A DNA stretch of 64,000 nt from Actinomadura graeca (GTDB taxonomy: Bacteria > Actinomycetota > Actinomycetes > Streptosporangiales > Streptosporangiaceae), in NCBI RefSeq assembly GCF_019175365.1, contig NZ_CP059572.1:8588501-8652500 (forward strand). The letters run 5' to 3'. The translations under genes and the position numbers were made by a program. The notes beneath the pieces are model-generated. The model was not told where the DNA came from. It did no database searches and saw only the letters and a list, made by a program, of their open reading frames with translations. This document shows positions 52,054 to 62,000 of this stretch, piece by piece. Position 1 is the stretch's first letter; each line of letters begins with the position of its first letter.

Positions 52054-52710
52054 TCAGGGAGAGCCGTCCTGGCCTTCCTGCACGCACGCGCGGAGCTCGG
52101 CGAGGAGCCGGTCCAGCTCGTCGAACTCTCCGCGCAACGCGGGCGGCACGTGCTTGCCGACGATCTCCACCTGCTTCTCCACGGCCCTCAGGCGCTCCAC
52201 GGCCTGCCCCCCGACGCCACCGGGCCCGGGCTCGCCCGGGGGACGCGAATGCAGCAGCGCCGCCTGCTCCCGCAGAAGCGCGGCCTGCTCGCGCAGCAGC
52301 GTCGTCTGGTCGCGGAGCTGCTTGTTCTTGTTGTGCAGCTCCACGAACACCGACACCTTCGCGCGCAGCACCCACGGGTCGAACGGCTTGGAGATGAAGT
52401 CGACGGCCCCAGCGGCGTACCCGCGGAACGCGTAGTCGGGGTCGCTGTTCACGGCGGTCAGGAAGATGATCGGAAGGTCGCGGGTCTTCTTGCGGCGCTT
52501 GATGTCACGGGCCGTCTCGAACCCGTCCATACCCGGCATGACGACGTCCAGCAGGATCACGGCGTACTCGTCGGTGAGCAGCGCCTTGAGCGCCTCCTCA
52601 CCCGACCGCGCACGGACGAGATCCTGATCGAGGGAGCTGAGGATGGCCTCCAGCGCGATGAGGTTCTCCTCGCGGTCGTCCACGAGGAGGATCTTCGCCT
52701 TGTCGTCCAC
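52054..52710 (-). CDS. osaB: Response regulator with coiled-coil tail, OsaB-like
   Basis: A 218-residue regulator: receiver domain ([19 protein letters not shown], phospho-Asp in [16 protein letters not shown] near 52, KPFDPW Lys) then a long coiled coil built on [17 protein letters not shown] and no DNA-binding domain. This, next to a giant poly-HAMP hybrid kinase and divergent from a kinase-GAF-PP2C protein, matches the osaAB/osaC osmotic-stress locus of Streptomyces. GTG at 52710. Lies 78 bases after the kinase gene, same operon. Confidence 0.82.
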   Translation of the reverse strand: MDDKAKILLVDDREENLIALEAILSSLDQDLVRARSGEEALKALLTDEYAVILLDVVMPGMDGFETARDIKRRKKTRDLPIIFLTAVNSDPDYAFRGYAAGAVDFISKPFDPWVLRAKVSVFVELHNKNKQLRDQTTLLREQAALLREQAALLHSRPPGEPGPGGVGGQAVERLRAVEKQVEIVGKHVPPALRGEFDELDRLLAELRACVQEGQDGSP

Positions 52711-52788
52711 GCGTCGTCTCTCTCCGTTCCGGTCCGGCACCACCGTTCGGGCAGATGAGCGCCCATGGCGACCCTACTGCGGACGGCC

Positions 52789-55700
52789 TCAGCGGACGAT
52801 GGAAGGCTGGAGCCAGTTCCGCATGACGTCGAGGAGATGGTCGACGTCCACGGGCTTGGGGACGTAATCCGACGCGCCGGAGTCCAGGCTCTTCTCGCGG
52901 TCGCCCTTCATGACCTTCGCGGTGATCACGATGATGGGCAGCTCGGCGAACTGCGGCATCTCCCGGATCGCCGCCGTGGTGGCGTAGCCGTCCAGGCCCG
53001 GCATCATCACGTCCATCAGGACGATCGCGACGTCGGGGTTGCGGTGCAGCACCTCGATCCCGGCCTGCCCGTCCTCGGCGTACAGCACCTCCATCCCGTA
53101 GCCCTCCAGGACGCTGGTCAGCGCGAACACGTTGCGGACGTCGTCGTCGACGATCAGCACCTTGCGGCCCGACAGGACCGTGTCCAGGAAGTCGGCGGGC
53201 GGCCCGTCCAGCAGGCCGTTCAGCGCGGGCTCGGTCTCGCCGGGCCGGTCGCCGGGCGGCTGCTGCTCCGCCGCCAGCCCGTTCTCGTGGCCCGTGACGG
53301 CGGCGCGGGCGGTCCGGTTCCCGCGCACCGGCCCGGCGCCCGCGACGAGAGCCGGGCCCGTGCCGGACGCGGCGCCCGCCTCGTCCGGCAGCGACGAGCG
53401 GCGCCGCTCGTCCGGCTCGCTGTAGTGGGCCGGCAGGTACAGCGTGAACACGCTCCCGCGGCCCGGCTCGCTCTCGGCGTGGATCTCCCCGCCCAGCAGC
53501 CGCGCGATGTTGCGGCTGATCGACAGGCCGAGGCCGGTGCCGCCGTAGCGGCGGCTGGTGGTCCCGTCGCCCTGCTGGAACGGCTCGAAGATCTCCTGGA
53601 GCTTATCGGCGCTGACGCCGATCCCGGTGTCGATCACCCGGAAGGCGATCACGTCGGGGGTGTTCCACAGCGCGGGCAGCGTGAAGTCGATGTCCCCGGC
53701 CCGCTCGGCCAGCAGCCGCACCTCGCCCTCGGCGGTGAACTTCACCGCGTTGGACAGCAGGTTCCGCAGCACCTGTTGCAGCCGCTGCTCGTCGGTGTGC
53801 AGCGTCGGCGGGACGTCCGGGGCGACCTCCACGTCGAACTGCAGGCCCTTGTCCACCGACAGGGGCCGGAACGTCGCCTCCACGTAGTCGACGAGCGCCG
53901 ACACCGACAGCCGCTGCGGGTGCACCTCCATCTTCCCCGCCTCGACCTTCGCCAGGTCCAGGATGTCGTTGATCAGCTCCAGCAGGTCGGTGCCGGAGTC
54001 GTGGATCGTCTGGGCGAACTCCACCTGCTTGTCGGTGAGGTTCCCGCCGGGGTTCTCCGACAGCAGCTTGGCGAGGACGAGCAGGCTGTTCAGCGGCGTG
54101 CGCAGCTCGTGCGACATGTTCGCCAGGAACTCCGACTTGTACCGCGAGGAGATCGCCAGCTGCTCGGCGCGCTCCTCCAGCGTCCTCCTGGCCTGCTCGA
54201 TCTGGAAGTTCTGGATCTCGATCGCGCGGTTCTGCTGGGCCAGCAGCGCCGCCTTCTCCTCCAGCTCGGTGTTGGAGTGCCGCAGCTCGCCCTGCTGGCG
54301 CTGCAGCTCGTCCGAGCGCTCCTGCAGCTCCTGGGCGAGCCGCTGGGACTCCCCGAGCAGCGCCTCGGTGCGGGTGTTGGCGCTGATCGCGTTCAGCGTG
54401 ACCCCGATCGTCTCGATCAGCTGGCTGAAGAACGCCAGGTGGACGTCGGTGAACCGGCCGAACGAGGCCAGCTCGATCGCGCCGAGCACCGTGTCCTCGA
54501 ACACGATCGGCAGCACGATGATGTTGACCGGCGACGCCTCGCCCAGCCCGGAGCCGATCTTGACGTAGTCGGCGGGGGCGTCGCCGATCAGCAGCGTCCG
54601 GCGCTCCTGCGCCGCCTGCCCGACCAGGCCCTCGCCCAGCGCGAACCGGACGGCGCCCGACCGGCTCCGCCGCGTCCCGTACCCGGCGATCAGCACCAGC
54701 TCGGTCTCCTCGCCGCTGTTCTCGGCGAGGTAGAACGCGCCGTACTGGGCGCTCGCGGACGGCGTCAGCTCCCGCATGATCAGCTCGGCGACCTGGAGCA
54801 GGTCCCGGTGGCCCTGCATCAGCCCACCGATCCGCGCCAGGTTCGTCTTGAGCCAGTCCTGCTCCTCGTTGGCGCGGGTCGTCTCACGCAGCGTCGTGAC
54901 CATCAGGTTGACGTTGTCGGACAGCTCCGCGACCTCGCCGCGCGCCTCCACCGTGATCGTCCGGGTCAGGTCGCCGGTGGCGACCGCGCTGGCCACCTCG
55001 CCGATCGCGCGGACCTGGGTGGTCAGGTTCCCGGCCAGCTCGTTGACGCTCTCGGTCAGCCGCTTCCAGGTGCCCGACACGCCCTCGACCTCGGCCTGCC
55101 CGCCGAGCCGCCCCTCGCTGCCGACCTCGCGGGCCACGCGGGTGACCTCGGACGCGAACGACGACAGGGTGTCCACCATCGTGTTCAGCGTGGTCTTCAG
55201 CTCCAGGATCTCGCCCTGCGCGTCCACGTCGATGCGGCGGGTCAGGTCGCCGTGCGCGACCGCCGTCGCGACCTGCGCGATGTTGCGGACCTGGTAGGTC
55301 AGGTTGGACGCCATGCCGTTGACGTTGTCGGTCAGGTCCTTCCACATGCCGCCCGCGCCGGGGACGATCGCCTGCCCGCCGAGGCGCCCCTCGGTGCCGA
55401 CCTCCCGGGCGACGCGGCTGACCTCGTCCGCGAACGCCGACAGCGTGTCCACCATCGTGTTGAGGGTGTCCTTGAGCTGGAGGATCTCGCCCTGCGCGTC
55501 GACCTCGATCTTGCGGGTGAGATCGCCCTGCGCCACCGCCGTCGTGACGGTCGCGATCCCGCGGACCTGCATCGTCAGGTTGTTCGCCATCGAGTTGACG
55601 TTGTCGGTGAGGTCCTTCCAGACCCCGCTCACCCGCGGCATCCGGGCCTGCCCGCCGAGCCGCCCCTCGGTGCCGACCTCGCGGGCCACGCGGGTGACCT

Positions 55701-57033
55701 CCGACGCGAACGACGACAGCGTGTCCACCATCGCGTTCACGGTGTCCTTGAGCTCCAGGATCTCGCCCTGCGCGTCCACCGTGATCTTCTTGCCCAGGTC
55801 GCCGTCGGCCACCGCCGTGGTGACCTGCGCGATGTTGCGGACCTGGTAGGTCAGGTTGGACGCCATGCCGTTGACGTTGTTGGTCAGGTCCCGCCACACG
55901 CCGCTCACCCCGGGGACGTGGGCCTGCCCGCCGAGGCGCCCCTCCGTCCCCACCTCGCGCGCGACGCGGGTGACCTCGTCCGCGAAGGCGGAGAGCGTGT
56001 CGACCATCTGGTTCACGGTCAGCTTCAGCTGCAGGATCTCGCCCTGCGCGTCCACCGTGATCTTCTTGCCCAGGTCGCCCTCGGCGACCGCCGTGGTGAC
56101 CTGCGCGATGTTGCGGACCTGGTAGGTCAGGTTGTTCGCCATCGCGTTGACGTTGTCGGTGAGGTTCTTCCAGACGCCGCTGACGCCCCGCACGTTGGCC
56201 TGCCCGCCGAGCTGCCCCTCGGTGCCGACCTCGCGGGCGACGCGGGTGACCTCGTCGGCGAACGCCGACAGCTGGTCGACCATCGTGTTCACGGTGAGCT
56301 TCAGTTCCTGCAGCTCACCGGTCGCCTCCACCGTGACCTTGCGGGTCAGGTCGCCCTTCGCCACCGCCGTGGTGACCTCCGCGATGTCGCGGACCTGGGC
56401 GGTCAGCCGGTTCGCCATCACGTTCACCGACGCCGTCACGTCCCGCCAGCGGCCCGTCATCCCGCGCGACGGCGCCTGCCCGCCGAGCCGTCCCTCGGTG
56501 CCGACCTCCCGGGCGAACTGGGTGACCTCCCACGTGAACTGGTCGAGCAGCTCGACCATCCCGTTCACCGACCGGGCCATGCGCAGCAGCTCCCCGCGCA
56601 TCGGCCTGCCGCGGACCCGCAGCTCGACCCGCTGGCTCAGGTCACCCTTGGCCACGGCCTCCACCACCTGGTGCATCCCCGTGGCCAGGTCGGTCAGCTT
56701 GCCGATGATCGCGTTGGTGTCCTCGACGGCCCGCGCCCACGAGCCCTTCAGCGTGCCCGTCGCCAGCCGGCCCTGCAGCTGGCCCTCGCGGCCGATCTCG
56801 CGCCGGATGCGGCTCAGCCCCGAGGTCAGGTCGTGGCCGTTCCGCCGGATCTCCTCGACGATCTCCGCGGCCTCGGCCACGGCGCCCTCGCCCGGCACGT
56901 CCAGGTCCTGCCCGGCCTTCCCGTCCCGCACGGCGGCGAGCGCCCTGATCAGCGGTTCAAGGTCGGCGTCGCTGTAACGCGGCGTGGTGTCACGAGACCC
57001 GCCGGGGCGGGCACGGGACGCGGTACGCGGCAT
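52789..57033 (-). CDS. osaA: Poly-HAMP hybrid histidine kinase, OsaA-like
   Basis: A 1414-residue soluble sensor without membrane helices. N-terminal linker (to about 95), then seven HAMP-type repeats of 92 residues, each with LTxQVRxIAxVTTAVAxGDL and REVGTEGxLGGQA, plus a degenerate one; then a GAF domain (about 790-935, [23 protein letters not shown]), a coiled coil, HisKA with the phospho-His in [14 protein letters not shown], HATPase ([31 protein letters not shown]) and a C-terminal receiver (VLIVDDD, Asp in [12 protein letters not shown]). ATG at 57033 with AGGAGG nine bases upstream. Senses osmotic/stress cues in the OsaAB phosphorelay; cue unknown here. Confidence 0.88.
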   Translation of the reverse strand: MPRTASRARPGGSRDTTPRYSDADLEPLIRALAAVRDGKAGQDLDVPGEGAVAEAAEIVEEIRRNGHDLTSGLSRIRREIGREGQLQGRLATGTLKGSWARAVEDTNAIIGKLTDLATGMHQVVEAVAKGDLSQRVELRVRGRPMRGELLRMARSVNGMVELLDQFTWEVTQFAREVGTEGRLGGQAPSRGMTGRWRDVTASVNVMANRLTAQVRDIAEVTTAVAKGDLTRKVTVEATGELQELKLTVNTMVDQLSAFADEVTRVAREVGTEGQLGGQANVRGVSGVWKNLTDNVNAMANNLTYQVRNIAQVTTAVAEGDLGKKITVDAQGEILQLKLTVNQMVDTLSAFADEVTRVAREVGTEGRLGGQAHVPGVSGVWRDLTNNVNGMASNLTYQVRNIAQVTTAVADGDLGKKITVDAQGEILELKDTVNAMVDTLSSFASEVTRVAREVGTEGRLGGQARMPRVSGVWKDLTDNVNSMANNLTMQVRGIATVTTAVAQGDLTRKIEVDAQGEILQLKDTLNTMVDTLSAFADEVSRVAREVGTEGRLGGQAIVPGAGGMWKDLTDNVNGMASNLTYQVRNIAQVATAVAHGDLTRRIDVDAQGEILELKTTLNTMVDTLSSFASEVTRVAREVGSEGRLGGQAEVEGVSGTWKRLTESVNELAGNLTTQVRAIGEVASAVATGDLTRTITVEARGEVAELSDNVNLMVTTLRETTRANEEQDWLKTNLARIGGLMQGHRDLLQVAELIMRELTPSASAQYGAFYLAENSGEETELVLIAGYGTRRSRSGAVRFALGEGLVGQAAQERRTLLIGDAPADYVKIGSGLGEASPVNIIVLPIVFEDTVLGAIELASFGRFTDVHLAFFSQLIETIGVTLNAISANTRTEALLGESQRLAQELQERSDELQRQQGELRHSNTELEEKAALLAQQNRAIEIQNFQIEQARRTLEERAEQLAISSRYKSEFLANMSHELRTPLNSLLVLAKLLSENPGGNLTDKQVEFAQTIHDSGTDLLELINDILDLAKVEAGKMEVHPQRLSVSALVDYVEATFRPLSVDKGLQFDVEVAPDVPPTLHTDEQRLQQVLRNLLSNAVKFTAEGEVRLLAERAGDIDFTLPALWNTPDVIAFRVIDTGIGVSADKLQEIFEPFQQGDGTTSRRYGGTGLGLSISRNIARLLGGEIHAESEPGRGSVFTLYLPAHYSEPDERRRSSLPDEAGAASGTGPALVAGAGPVRGNRTARAAVTGHENGLAAEQQPPGDRPGETEPALNGLLDGPPADFLDTVLSGRKVLIVDDDVRNVFALTSVLEGYGMEVLYAEDGQAGIEVLHRNPDVAIVLMDVMMPGLDGYATTAAIREMPQFAELPIIVITAKVMKGDREKSLDSGASDYVPKPVDVDHLLDVMRNWLQPSIVR
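54900..56720. repeat. In-frame 276-bp repeats within osaA
   Basis: Seven near-periodic DNA copies spaced 276 bases apart (for example TTGCGGACCTGGTAGGTCAG at about 55284, 55836 and 56112), corresponding to the 92-residue HAMP modules. High identity between copies makes the region prone to unequal recombination and to assembly error. Confidence 0.85.
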
Positions 57034-57369
57034 GCTCTTCATCCTCCTGGCCCGCGATCGTCGGGTACCCGGATAGCACGGACTCCTTGCTCGGGGACTC
57101 CACCTCTGGGCCTTGACGGGCCGCATCTGTACTCTACGTCCCCGTGCAGCGTGGAGCCCGTTCCGCGTGTGGCCGGGTAAAGGCACGGCAACGCCCAGTG
57201 GTTCGTGCTTGTAGTCTTCGTGTTACGGTCTGTCGTGTTGTGGGCGAGAGCGCTTCGCCGAGGTCACAGCGCGTGGCGCGGCCCGGATCACGGCTCTCCT
57301 GGCCGGGCGGTGGACCAGTCTGTCACGATGGCCAGGCTCACACAGGGATGCTTCGAACGAGGGACGACT
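57034..57369. promoter_or_regulatory. Divergent control region of osaA and osaC
   Basis: 336 bases without a gene. GGGTAA at 57175-57180 (plus strand) and the palindrome GGGTACCC at 57063-57070 resemble SigB-type -10 elements (GGGTAC/A), but matching -35 boxes at the usual 14-16 spacing are not clear. Low-confidence promoter guess. Confidence 0.3.
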
Positions 57370-59598
57370 TTGGATCGGCAGACGGCGTCGGCCACCTTCC
57401 CGTCCGCCGCCGCGGCGGTGGCGGACGCGCGCCGGTTCGTCCGGAAGGTGCTCGCCGACTGGGGCATGGAGGAGGCCGCGGACGACGCGGTGCTGGCCAC
57501 CAGCGAGCTCGCGACCAACGCCATCGCCTACGCCGGCACGTCCTTCGAGGTGACCTGCCGCCTGGAGGACGGCGAGATCAAGGTCGAGGTCCGCGACCGG
57601 CACCCCACGCGGGGCATCGAGATGCCGGGCGTCACCGCCTCCAGCGGGCGCGGCCTCCCGTCGATCGCGCGTCTCGCCTCGTCCTGGGGCGTGTCCTACG
57701 ACCGCCGCACCAAGGGCGTCTGGTTCACGCTTCCGCGGCCGGGCGCGGCCAACGGCTCGGCCCCGCCCCGTTCCGCCGCGGGTGAGGGCGCGCGGGCATC
57801 CGGCGGCGACGGCGCGCCGGCCTCGTCCGCCGAGAACCCCCGGGAGAGCGGCGGCCTGGCCGCCGGGCCCGGCGAGGGCCACGAGGGACGCCTGGGCGAA
57901 GGCGTCGGCGACGTGCCCGCCGCCGGCGACCGGCTGCTGCGTTCCCCCGCCGCCGTCGAGGCCATGGAGGACGGCGTCGCCACCGTCCGCGAGGTCCTCG
58001 GCGCCGATGGCGCCGCCATCCTGCTCACCGAACGCGACGGGCGCCTCATCATGGGCCCCTCCGCCGGGACCGCCGCCGAGATGCCGCTCGGCGAGCTGTC
58101 GGTCCCGGCACTCGGCCCGGACGCCCGCGCCGGATCCCCCTGGGTCGCGGCCGACGCCTCCGATCCGGCCGCCGCCGCCCTGCGCGCCCGGTCCCTGGCC
58201 GCCGCGCCGCTGGAGTCCCAGGGCCGCCTCACCGGCCTGCTGGTGGCCGTCTCCTCGGTCTCCGGCCGGTTCGAGGAGGCCGACGGCGCCCGCCTCGGGC
58301 GGCTCGCCGACGAGATGTCGCTCTCCCTGGAGAAGGCCAGGGTGGGTGAGCTGGAACGGTCCTGGCGCGGCTGGCTCAGCTTCGTCGCCGAGGCCAGCGA
58401 CCTGCTCGCCGGCACCCTCGACCAGGAGCGGACGATGGCGCTGGTCGCCCAGCTCGTCGTCCCCCGCCTGGCGACCTGGTGCGCGGTCTACACCGCCGTG
58501 GACACCGAGCCCGCCAAGCTGGCGTACGTGTGGCACGCCGACGAGACGCGGGCCGACGGCCTCCGCGACCTCCTCGACCACGCCGGGGCCGCGCCGCCCA
58601 CGGACGTCTCCGCCCCCTGGAACGGCCTCGCCACCGCCCCCGACGACGTGCGCGCCGCCGCCGGGGACACCGCCGCCGACCAGGTCTACGCGTTCCCGCT
58701 GGTCGCCCGCGGCCGCCGCATCGGCACGATCGTCATCGGCCGCCCGTCCGGCGACCGCTTCCCCCGCAGCGCGATCGAGCTCGCCGAGGAGCTCGGCCGC
58801 CGCGCGGCGCTCGCCGTCGACAACGCGCGCCTGTTCTCCGCCCAGACCGCCATGAGCAGCGCCCTGCAGCGCAGCCTCCTGCCGCCCGGCATCCCCGAGA
58901 TCCCCGGCCTGGAGGTCGCGGTGGTGTACGAGCCCGCGGGGGAGGGGAGCGAGGTCGGCGGCGACTTCTACGACGTCTTCGAGAGCGGCCCGCGGCAGGG
59001 CGGTCCCGCGGCCTCCGCCCGGTGGCGCTTCGCGATCGGCGACGTGTGCGGCACCGGCCCCGAGGCCGCGGCCGTCACCGGCCTCGCCCGGCACGCCCTG
59101 CGCATCCTGGCCGCCGAGGACATGTCGGTGCCCGCCGTCCTCACCCGCCTCAACCGGCTGATCCTCGGCGAGGGCGAGCGGGGACGGCTGCTGACCCTGC
59201 TCCACGGCGAGATCGAACCCCGCCGCCGGCGCGACGGCGTGACCATCAGGCTGACGAGCGCGGGGCACCCGCCCCCGCTCGTGCTCGACCCCGACGGCGG
59301 CGTCCGCGAGGTGGCCTCGCCGCAGCCGCTGCTCGGGGTGTTCGATGGTGTGGACTTCCACACCGACACCGTCGAGCTGAGGCGCGGGGAGGTGCTGCTC
59401 TGCGTGACCGACGGGGTCACCGAGCGGCGCTCCGGCGCCCGGCTGCTCGGCGACGGCCACGGCCTGGAACGCCTTCTGGCCGGCTGCACGGGCCTGAGCG
59501 CGGGGGCGGTGGCCGCCCGTATCCAGCGAGCGGTGCGCGACTTCGGCCCGGAACCCTCGAACGACGACGTTGCCCTCATCGTTCTGCGGGCGTCATGA
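57370..59598 (+). CDS. osaC: RsbW-GAF-SpoIIE multidomain phosphatase, OsaC-like
   Basis: A 742-residue protein: N-terminal RsbW-type ATPase (residues 5-115, LATSELATNAIAYAG), a Gly/Ala/Pro linker, two GAF-like domains (about 200-330 and 345-510), and a SpoIIE-type PP2C phosphatase (from about 520: EVGGDFYDVF, IGDVCGTGPEA, LTSAGHPPPL, CVTDGVTERR, SNDDVALIVL). It would both phosphorylate and dephosphorylate anti-sigma antagonists, as OsaC does to switch off SigB. TTG at 57370 is chosen for its GAGGGAC; ATG at 57328 is an alternative. Followed closely by STAS and RsbW-like genes. Confidence 0.85.
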   Translation: MDRQTASATFPSAAAAVADARRFVRKVLADWGMEEAADDAVLATSELATNAIAYAGTSFEVTCRLEDGEIKVEVRDRHPTRGIEMPGVTASSGRGLPSIARLASSWGVSYDRRTKGVWFTLPRPGAANGSAPPRSAAGEGARASGGDGAPASSAENPRESGGLAAGPGEGHEGRLGEGVGDVPAAGDRLLRSPAAVEAMEDGVATVREVLGADGAAILLTERDGRLIMGPSAGTAAEMPLGELSVPALGPDARAGSPWVAADASDPAAAALRARSLAAAPLESQGRLTGLLVAVSSVSGRFEEADGARLGRLADEMSLSLEKARVGELERSWRGWLSFVAEASDLLAGTLDQERTMALVAQLVVPRLATWCAVYTAVDTEPAKLAYVWHADETRADGLRDLLDHAGAAPPTDVSAPWNGLATAPDDVRAAAGDTAADQVYAFPLVARGRRIGTIVIGRPSGDRFPRSAIELAEELGRRAALAVDNARLFSAQTAMSSALQRSLLPPGIPEIPGLEVAVVYEPAGEGSEVGGDFYDVFESGPRQGGPAASARWRFAIGDVCGTGPEAAAVTGLARHALRILAAEDMSVPAVLTRLNRLILGEGERGRLLTLLHGEIEPRRRRDGVTIRLTSAGHPPPLVLDPDGGVREVASPQPLLGVFDGVDFHTDTVELRRGEVLLCVTDGVTERRSGARLLGDGHGLERLLAGCTGLSAGAVAARIQRAVRDFGPEPSNDDVALIVLRAS

Positions 59599-59629
59599 TG
59601 GAGACCAACAATCGGTAAGGTGGGGTGGC

Positions 59630-59968
59630 GTGGGGCTTGCCTTGCACACGACACGACAGGACGGCCGCGCGACGATCGCCGCGCGCGGCTCCATCGACCT
59701 GCATTCCTCCGACGAGCTGAGGTCCCGGTTGACCGAACTCGTCGACGCCGGGGAACGTGAGGTCGTCGTCGACCTCACGGCGGTCGACTTCTGTGACTCC
59801 TCGGGTCTGAACGTCCTCGTCCGCGCCTACAAGCACGCGCGGGCGCAGAACGCCACGCTCACCGTCACCGGCGCCTACGGCCGGGTCGAGAACGTCCTGC
59901 GGACCACCGGACTCGATCGTTTCCTCATCGGAGGCGCCGCGGAGGAGGCCCCCGCGGATGGGCGGTGA
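59630..59968 (+). CDS. STAS-domain anti-sigma-factor antagonist
   Basis: A 112-residue SpoIIAA/RsbV-like protein. GSIDLHSSDELRSRLTELV, EREVVVDLTAVDFCDSSGLNVLV with the phosphorylatable Ser, and FLIGGAAEEA. Binds anti-sigma kinases when unphosphorylated. GTG at 59630. The gene starts 31 bases after the OsaC-like gene, so the phosphatase above is its likely partner. Confidence 0.92.
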   Translation: MGLALHTTRQDGRATIAARGSIDLHSSDELRSRLTELVDAGEREVVVDLTAVDFCDSSGLNVLVRAYKHARAQNATLTVTGAYGRVENVLRTTGLDRFLIGGAAEEAPADGR

Positions 59969-60033
59969 GCCGATGGACGCCGACAGGACGCCCGGATTGG
60001 GGTGGACATGATGAAGAACGGCGAGCGGGCGGA

Positions 60034-60414
60034 GTGACCGACCCGATGACCGAGACCACCCTGCGCGCGGCACCCCAGACGGAGGCGGTCGAGTACGCCC
60101 GCCGCCTCGCCGCGCGCACCATGCGCACCTGGGCCCTGATGGAACGCGAGGAGCTCGTCACCGCGATCGTGGCCGAGCTGGTCGCCAACGCCGTCCGGCA
60201 CGCGGGCACGGCGCTGGAGCTGCGCCTGCTGCGCGGCACCGGCCGGGTCCGCGTCGAGGTCCGCGACCGCGCCGCGCAGCTGCCCCGGCTGACCGTCCCC
60301 GGCCCCCTGGACGAGTCGCACCGCGGCCTGTTCATCGTCGACCGCTTCGCGACCTCCTGGGGCGCCGACCCGGTGACCGGCGGCAAGGTCGTCTGGGCCG
60401 AGGTCAACATCTGA
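60034..60414 (+). CDS. RsbW-like ATPase, anti-sigma kinase domain
   Basis: A 126-residue HATPase_c protein: REELVTAIVAELVANAVRHAG is the N-box and VEVRDRAAQLPRL plus ESHRGLFIVDRFATSWG the G-box region. Typical actinobacterial stand-alone anti-sigma kinase or regulator. Follows the STAS gene by 65 bases. GTG at 60034, or ATG at 60046. Sigma partner unknown; the group-2 sigma gene 2 kb on is a different class. Confidence 0.9.
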   Translation: MTDPMTETTLRAAPQTEAVEYARRLAARTMRTWALMEREELVTAIVAELVANAVRHAGTALELRLLRGTGRVRVEVRDRAAQLPRLTVPGPLDESHRGLFIVDRFATSWGADPVTGGKVVWAEVNI

Positions 60415-60450
60415 CGACGACGCCCGTGGAGGCACAGGGCCGTCAACGAC

Positions 60451-60484
60451 GTGGCCCCGCACACCGGACGGTGTGCGGGGCCAC
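60451..60484. terminator. Perfect 15-bp hairpin, bidirectional terminator
   Basis: GTGGCCCCGCACACC, loop GGAC, GGTGTGCGGGGCCAC, between the convergent RsbW-like and DAHP synthase genes. Confidence 0.88.
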
Positions 60485-60544
60485 GGCGTTCCTCGTCGCG
60501 GACACCCGTCCCAGGCCGGATCAGCAGGGATCCGGTGCCGTGGG

Positions 60545-61894
60545 TCAGGAAGCCTTGCGGTACAGCTCCGCCACCATGAACGCCAGGTCCAGGGACTGGC
60601 CGCGGTTGAGCCGGGGGTCGCAGGCCGTCTCGTAACGCTGATGGAGATCGTCCTCGACCAGGCCGTGCCCGCCGCCCACGCACTCGGTGACGTCGTCGCC
60701 GGTGAACTCGATGTGGATGCCGCCCGGATGCGTGCCGAGGGCCCGGTGGACCTCGAAGAACCCGGCCAGCTCGTCCAGGACGTCGTCCAGCCGCCGCGTC
60801 TTGTGCCCGCTCGGCGCCTCGAAGGTGTTGCCGTGCATCGGGTCGCAGATCCACGCCACGGGCGCGCCGCTGCGGTGCACCTTCTCGACCAGCGAGGGCA
60901 GCACGTCCCGCACCTTGCCCGCGCCCATCCGGGTGATGAAGGTCAGCCGCCCCGGCTCGCCCTCCGGGTTGAGCCTGTCGATCAACGCCAGCGCGTCGTC
61001 GGCGGAGGTCCCCGGCCCCAGCTTCACCCCGATCGGGTTGCGGATGTGCCGCAGGAACTCCACGTGGGCCCCGTCGAGCTGCCGGGTGCGCTCACCGATC
61101 CACAGGAAATGCGCCGACACGTCGTACGGAAGCCCGCTGAGGTGGTCGATGCGGGTCAGAGCCCGCTCGTAGTCCAGCAGCAGCGCCTCGTGGCTGGAGT
61201 AGAACTCCACGCCGTGGAACTCCTCGGGGTTCACCCCGCACGCCTTCATGAACGTCAACGCCCGGTCGATCTCACCGGCGACCTGCTCGTAACGGCGGCC
61301 CGCGGGGCTCTGCGCCACGAAATCCTGGTTCCAGGCGTGCACCTGCCGCAGGTCGGCGTAGCCGCCCTTGGTGAAGGCCCGGCAGAGGTTCAGCGTCACC
61401 GCCGAGCAGTGGTAGGCCTTCAGCAGCCTGTGAGGATCGTTGCGCCGGGAGGAGGCGTCGAAATCGAGGCCGTTCACCGCGTCGCCCCGGTAGGCGGGCA
61501 GTTCCACGCCGCCCCGCACCTCGACGGGCTTGGACCGCGGCTTGGCGAACTGCCCGGCCATCCGGCCGATCTTCACCACCGGCACGCTGGCCGCGTAGGT
61601 GAGCACGACCGCCATCTGGAGCAGGGTCTTGAGCTTGTTCTTCACCGCGTCGGCGTTCGAGCCCTCGAACGTCTCGGCGCAGTCGCCGCCCTGCAACACG
61701 AACGCCTCGCCGCGCGCGACGTCCGCGAGCTGGGCCTTGAGCTGGTCGCACTCGCCGGCGAAGACGAGCGGGGGCTGCTTGGCCAGTTCTGCGGCGACTA
61801 CCCGGACCTCGTCCGGGTCGTCCCACTCGGGCTGCTGGAGTGCGGGGAGGCCGCGCCAGGCGTCGAGGTCCCCGGAGACGCTGGAAATACTCAC
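60545..61894 (-). CDS. 3-deoxy-7-phosphoheptulonate synthase, class II
   Basis: A 449-residue plant/actinobacterial (class II) DAHP synthase, first step of the shikimate path, joining PEP and erythrose 4-phosphate. FVLQGGDCAETFEG (metal Cys), KIGRMAGQFAKPRS, NPIGVKLGPGTSADDA, RMGAGKVRDVLP, WICDPMHGNTFEAP (His, metal) and HIEFTGDDVTECVGG (Glu) are all present. GTG at 61894. Single gene; the strand matches the upstream sigma gene but a hairpin lies between. Confidence 0.96.
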   Translation of the reverse strand: MSISSVSGDLDAWRGLPALQQPEWDDPDEVRVVAAELAKQPPLVFAGECDQLKAQLADVARGEAFVLQGGDCAETFEGSNADAVKNKLKTLLQMAVVLTYAASVPVVKIGRMAGQFAKPRSKPVEVRGGVELPAYRGDAVNGLDFDASSRRNDPHRLLKAYHCSAVTLNLCRAFTKGGYADLRQVHAWNQDFVAQSPAGRRYEQVAGEIDRALTFMKACGVNPEEFHGVEFYSSHEALLLDYERALTRIDHLSGLPYDVSAHFLWIGERTRQLDGAHVEFLRHIRNPIGVKLGPGTSADDALALIDRLNPEGEPGRLTFITRMGAGKVRDVLPSLVEKVHRSGAPVAWICDPMHGNTFEAPSGHKTRRLDDVLDELAGFFEVHRALGTHPGGIHIEFTGDDVTECVGGGHGLVEDDLHQRYETACDPRLNRGQSLDLAFMVAELYRKAS

Positions 61895-61949
61895 CCGAAG
61901 AGGCTATGGCACCGCGCGGGCCCTGGCACCCGCCGGTCCTTGCGACGTG

Positions 61950-61978
61950 ACCGGGCGGCCCGTATCGGACCGCCCGGT
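61950..61978. terminator. Hairpin terminator after the sigma gene
   Basis: ACCGGGCGG and CCGCCCGGT, a 9-bp stem with an 11-base loop, 22 bases beyond the sigma-factor stop and 55 bases upstream of the DAHP synthase start. Confidence 0.7.
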
Positions 61979-62000
61979 ATGGGAGTACCGCGTGTGTGCG

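Noticed and set aside
52765..57180. Very long open frame on the plus strand opposite osaA
   Set aside because: Pure antisense shadow of a high-GC gene: no start context, and its repeats mirror the HAMP modules.
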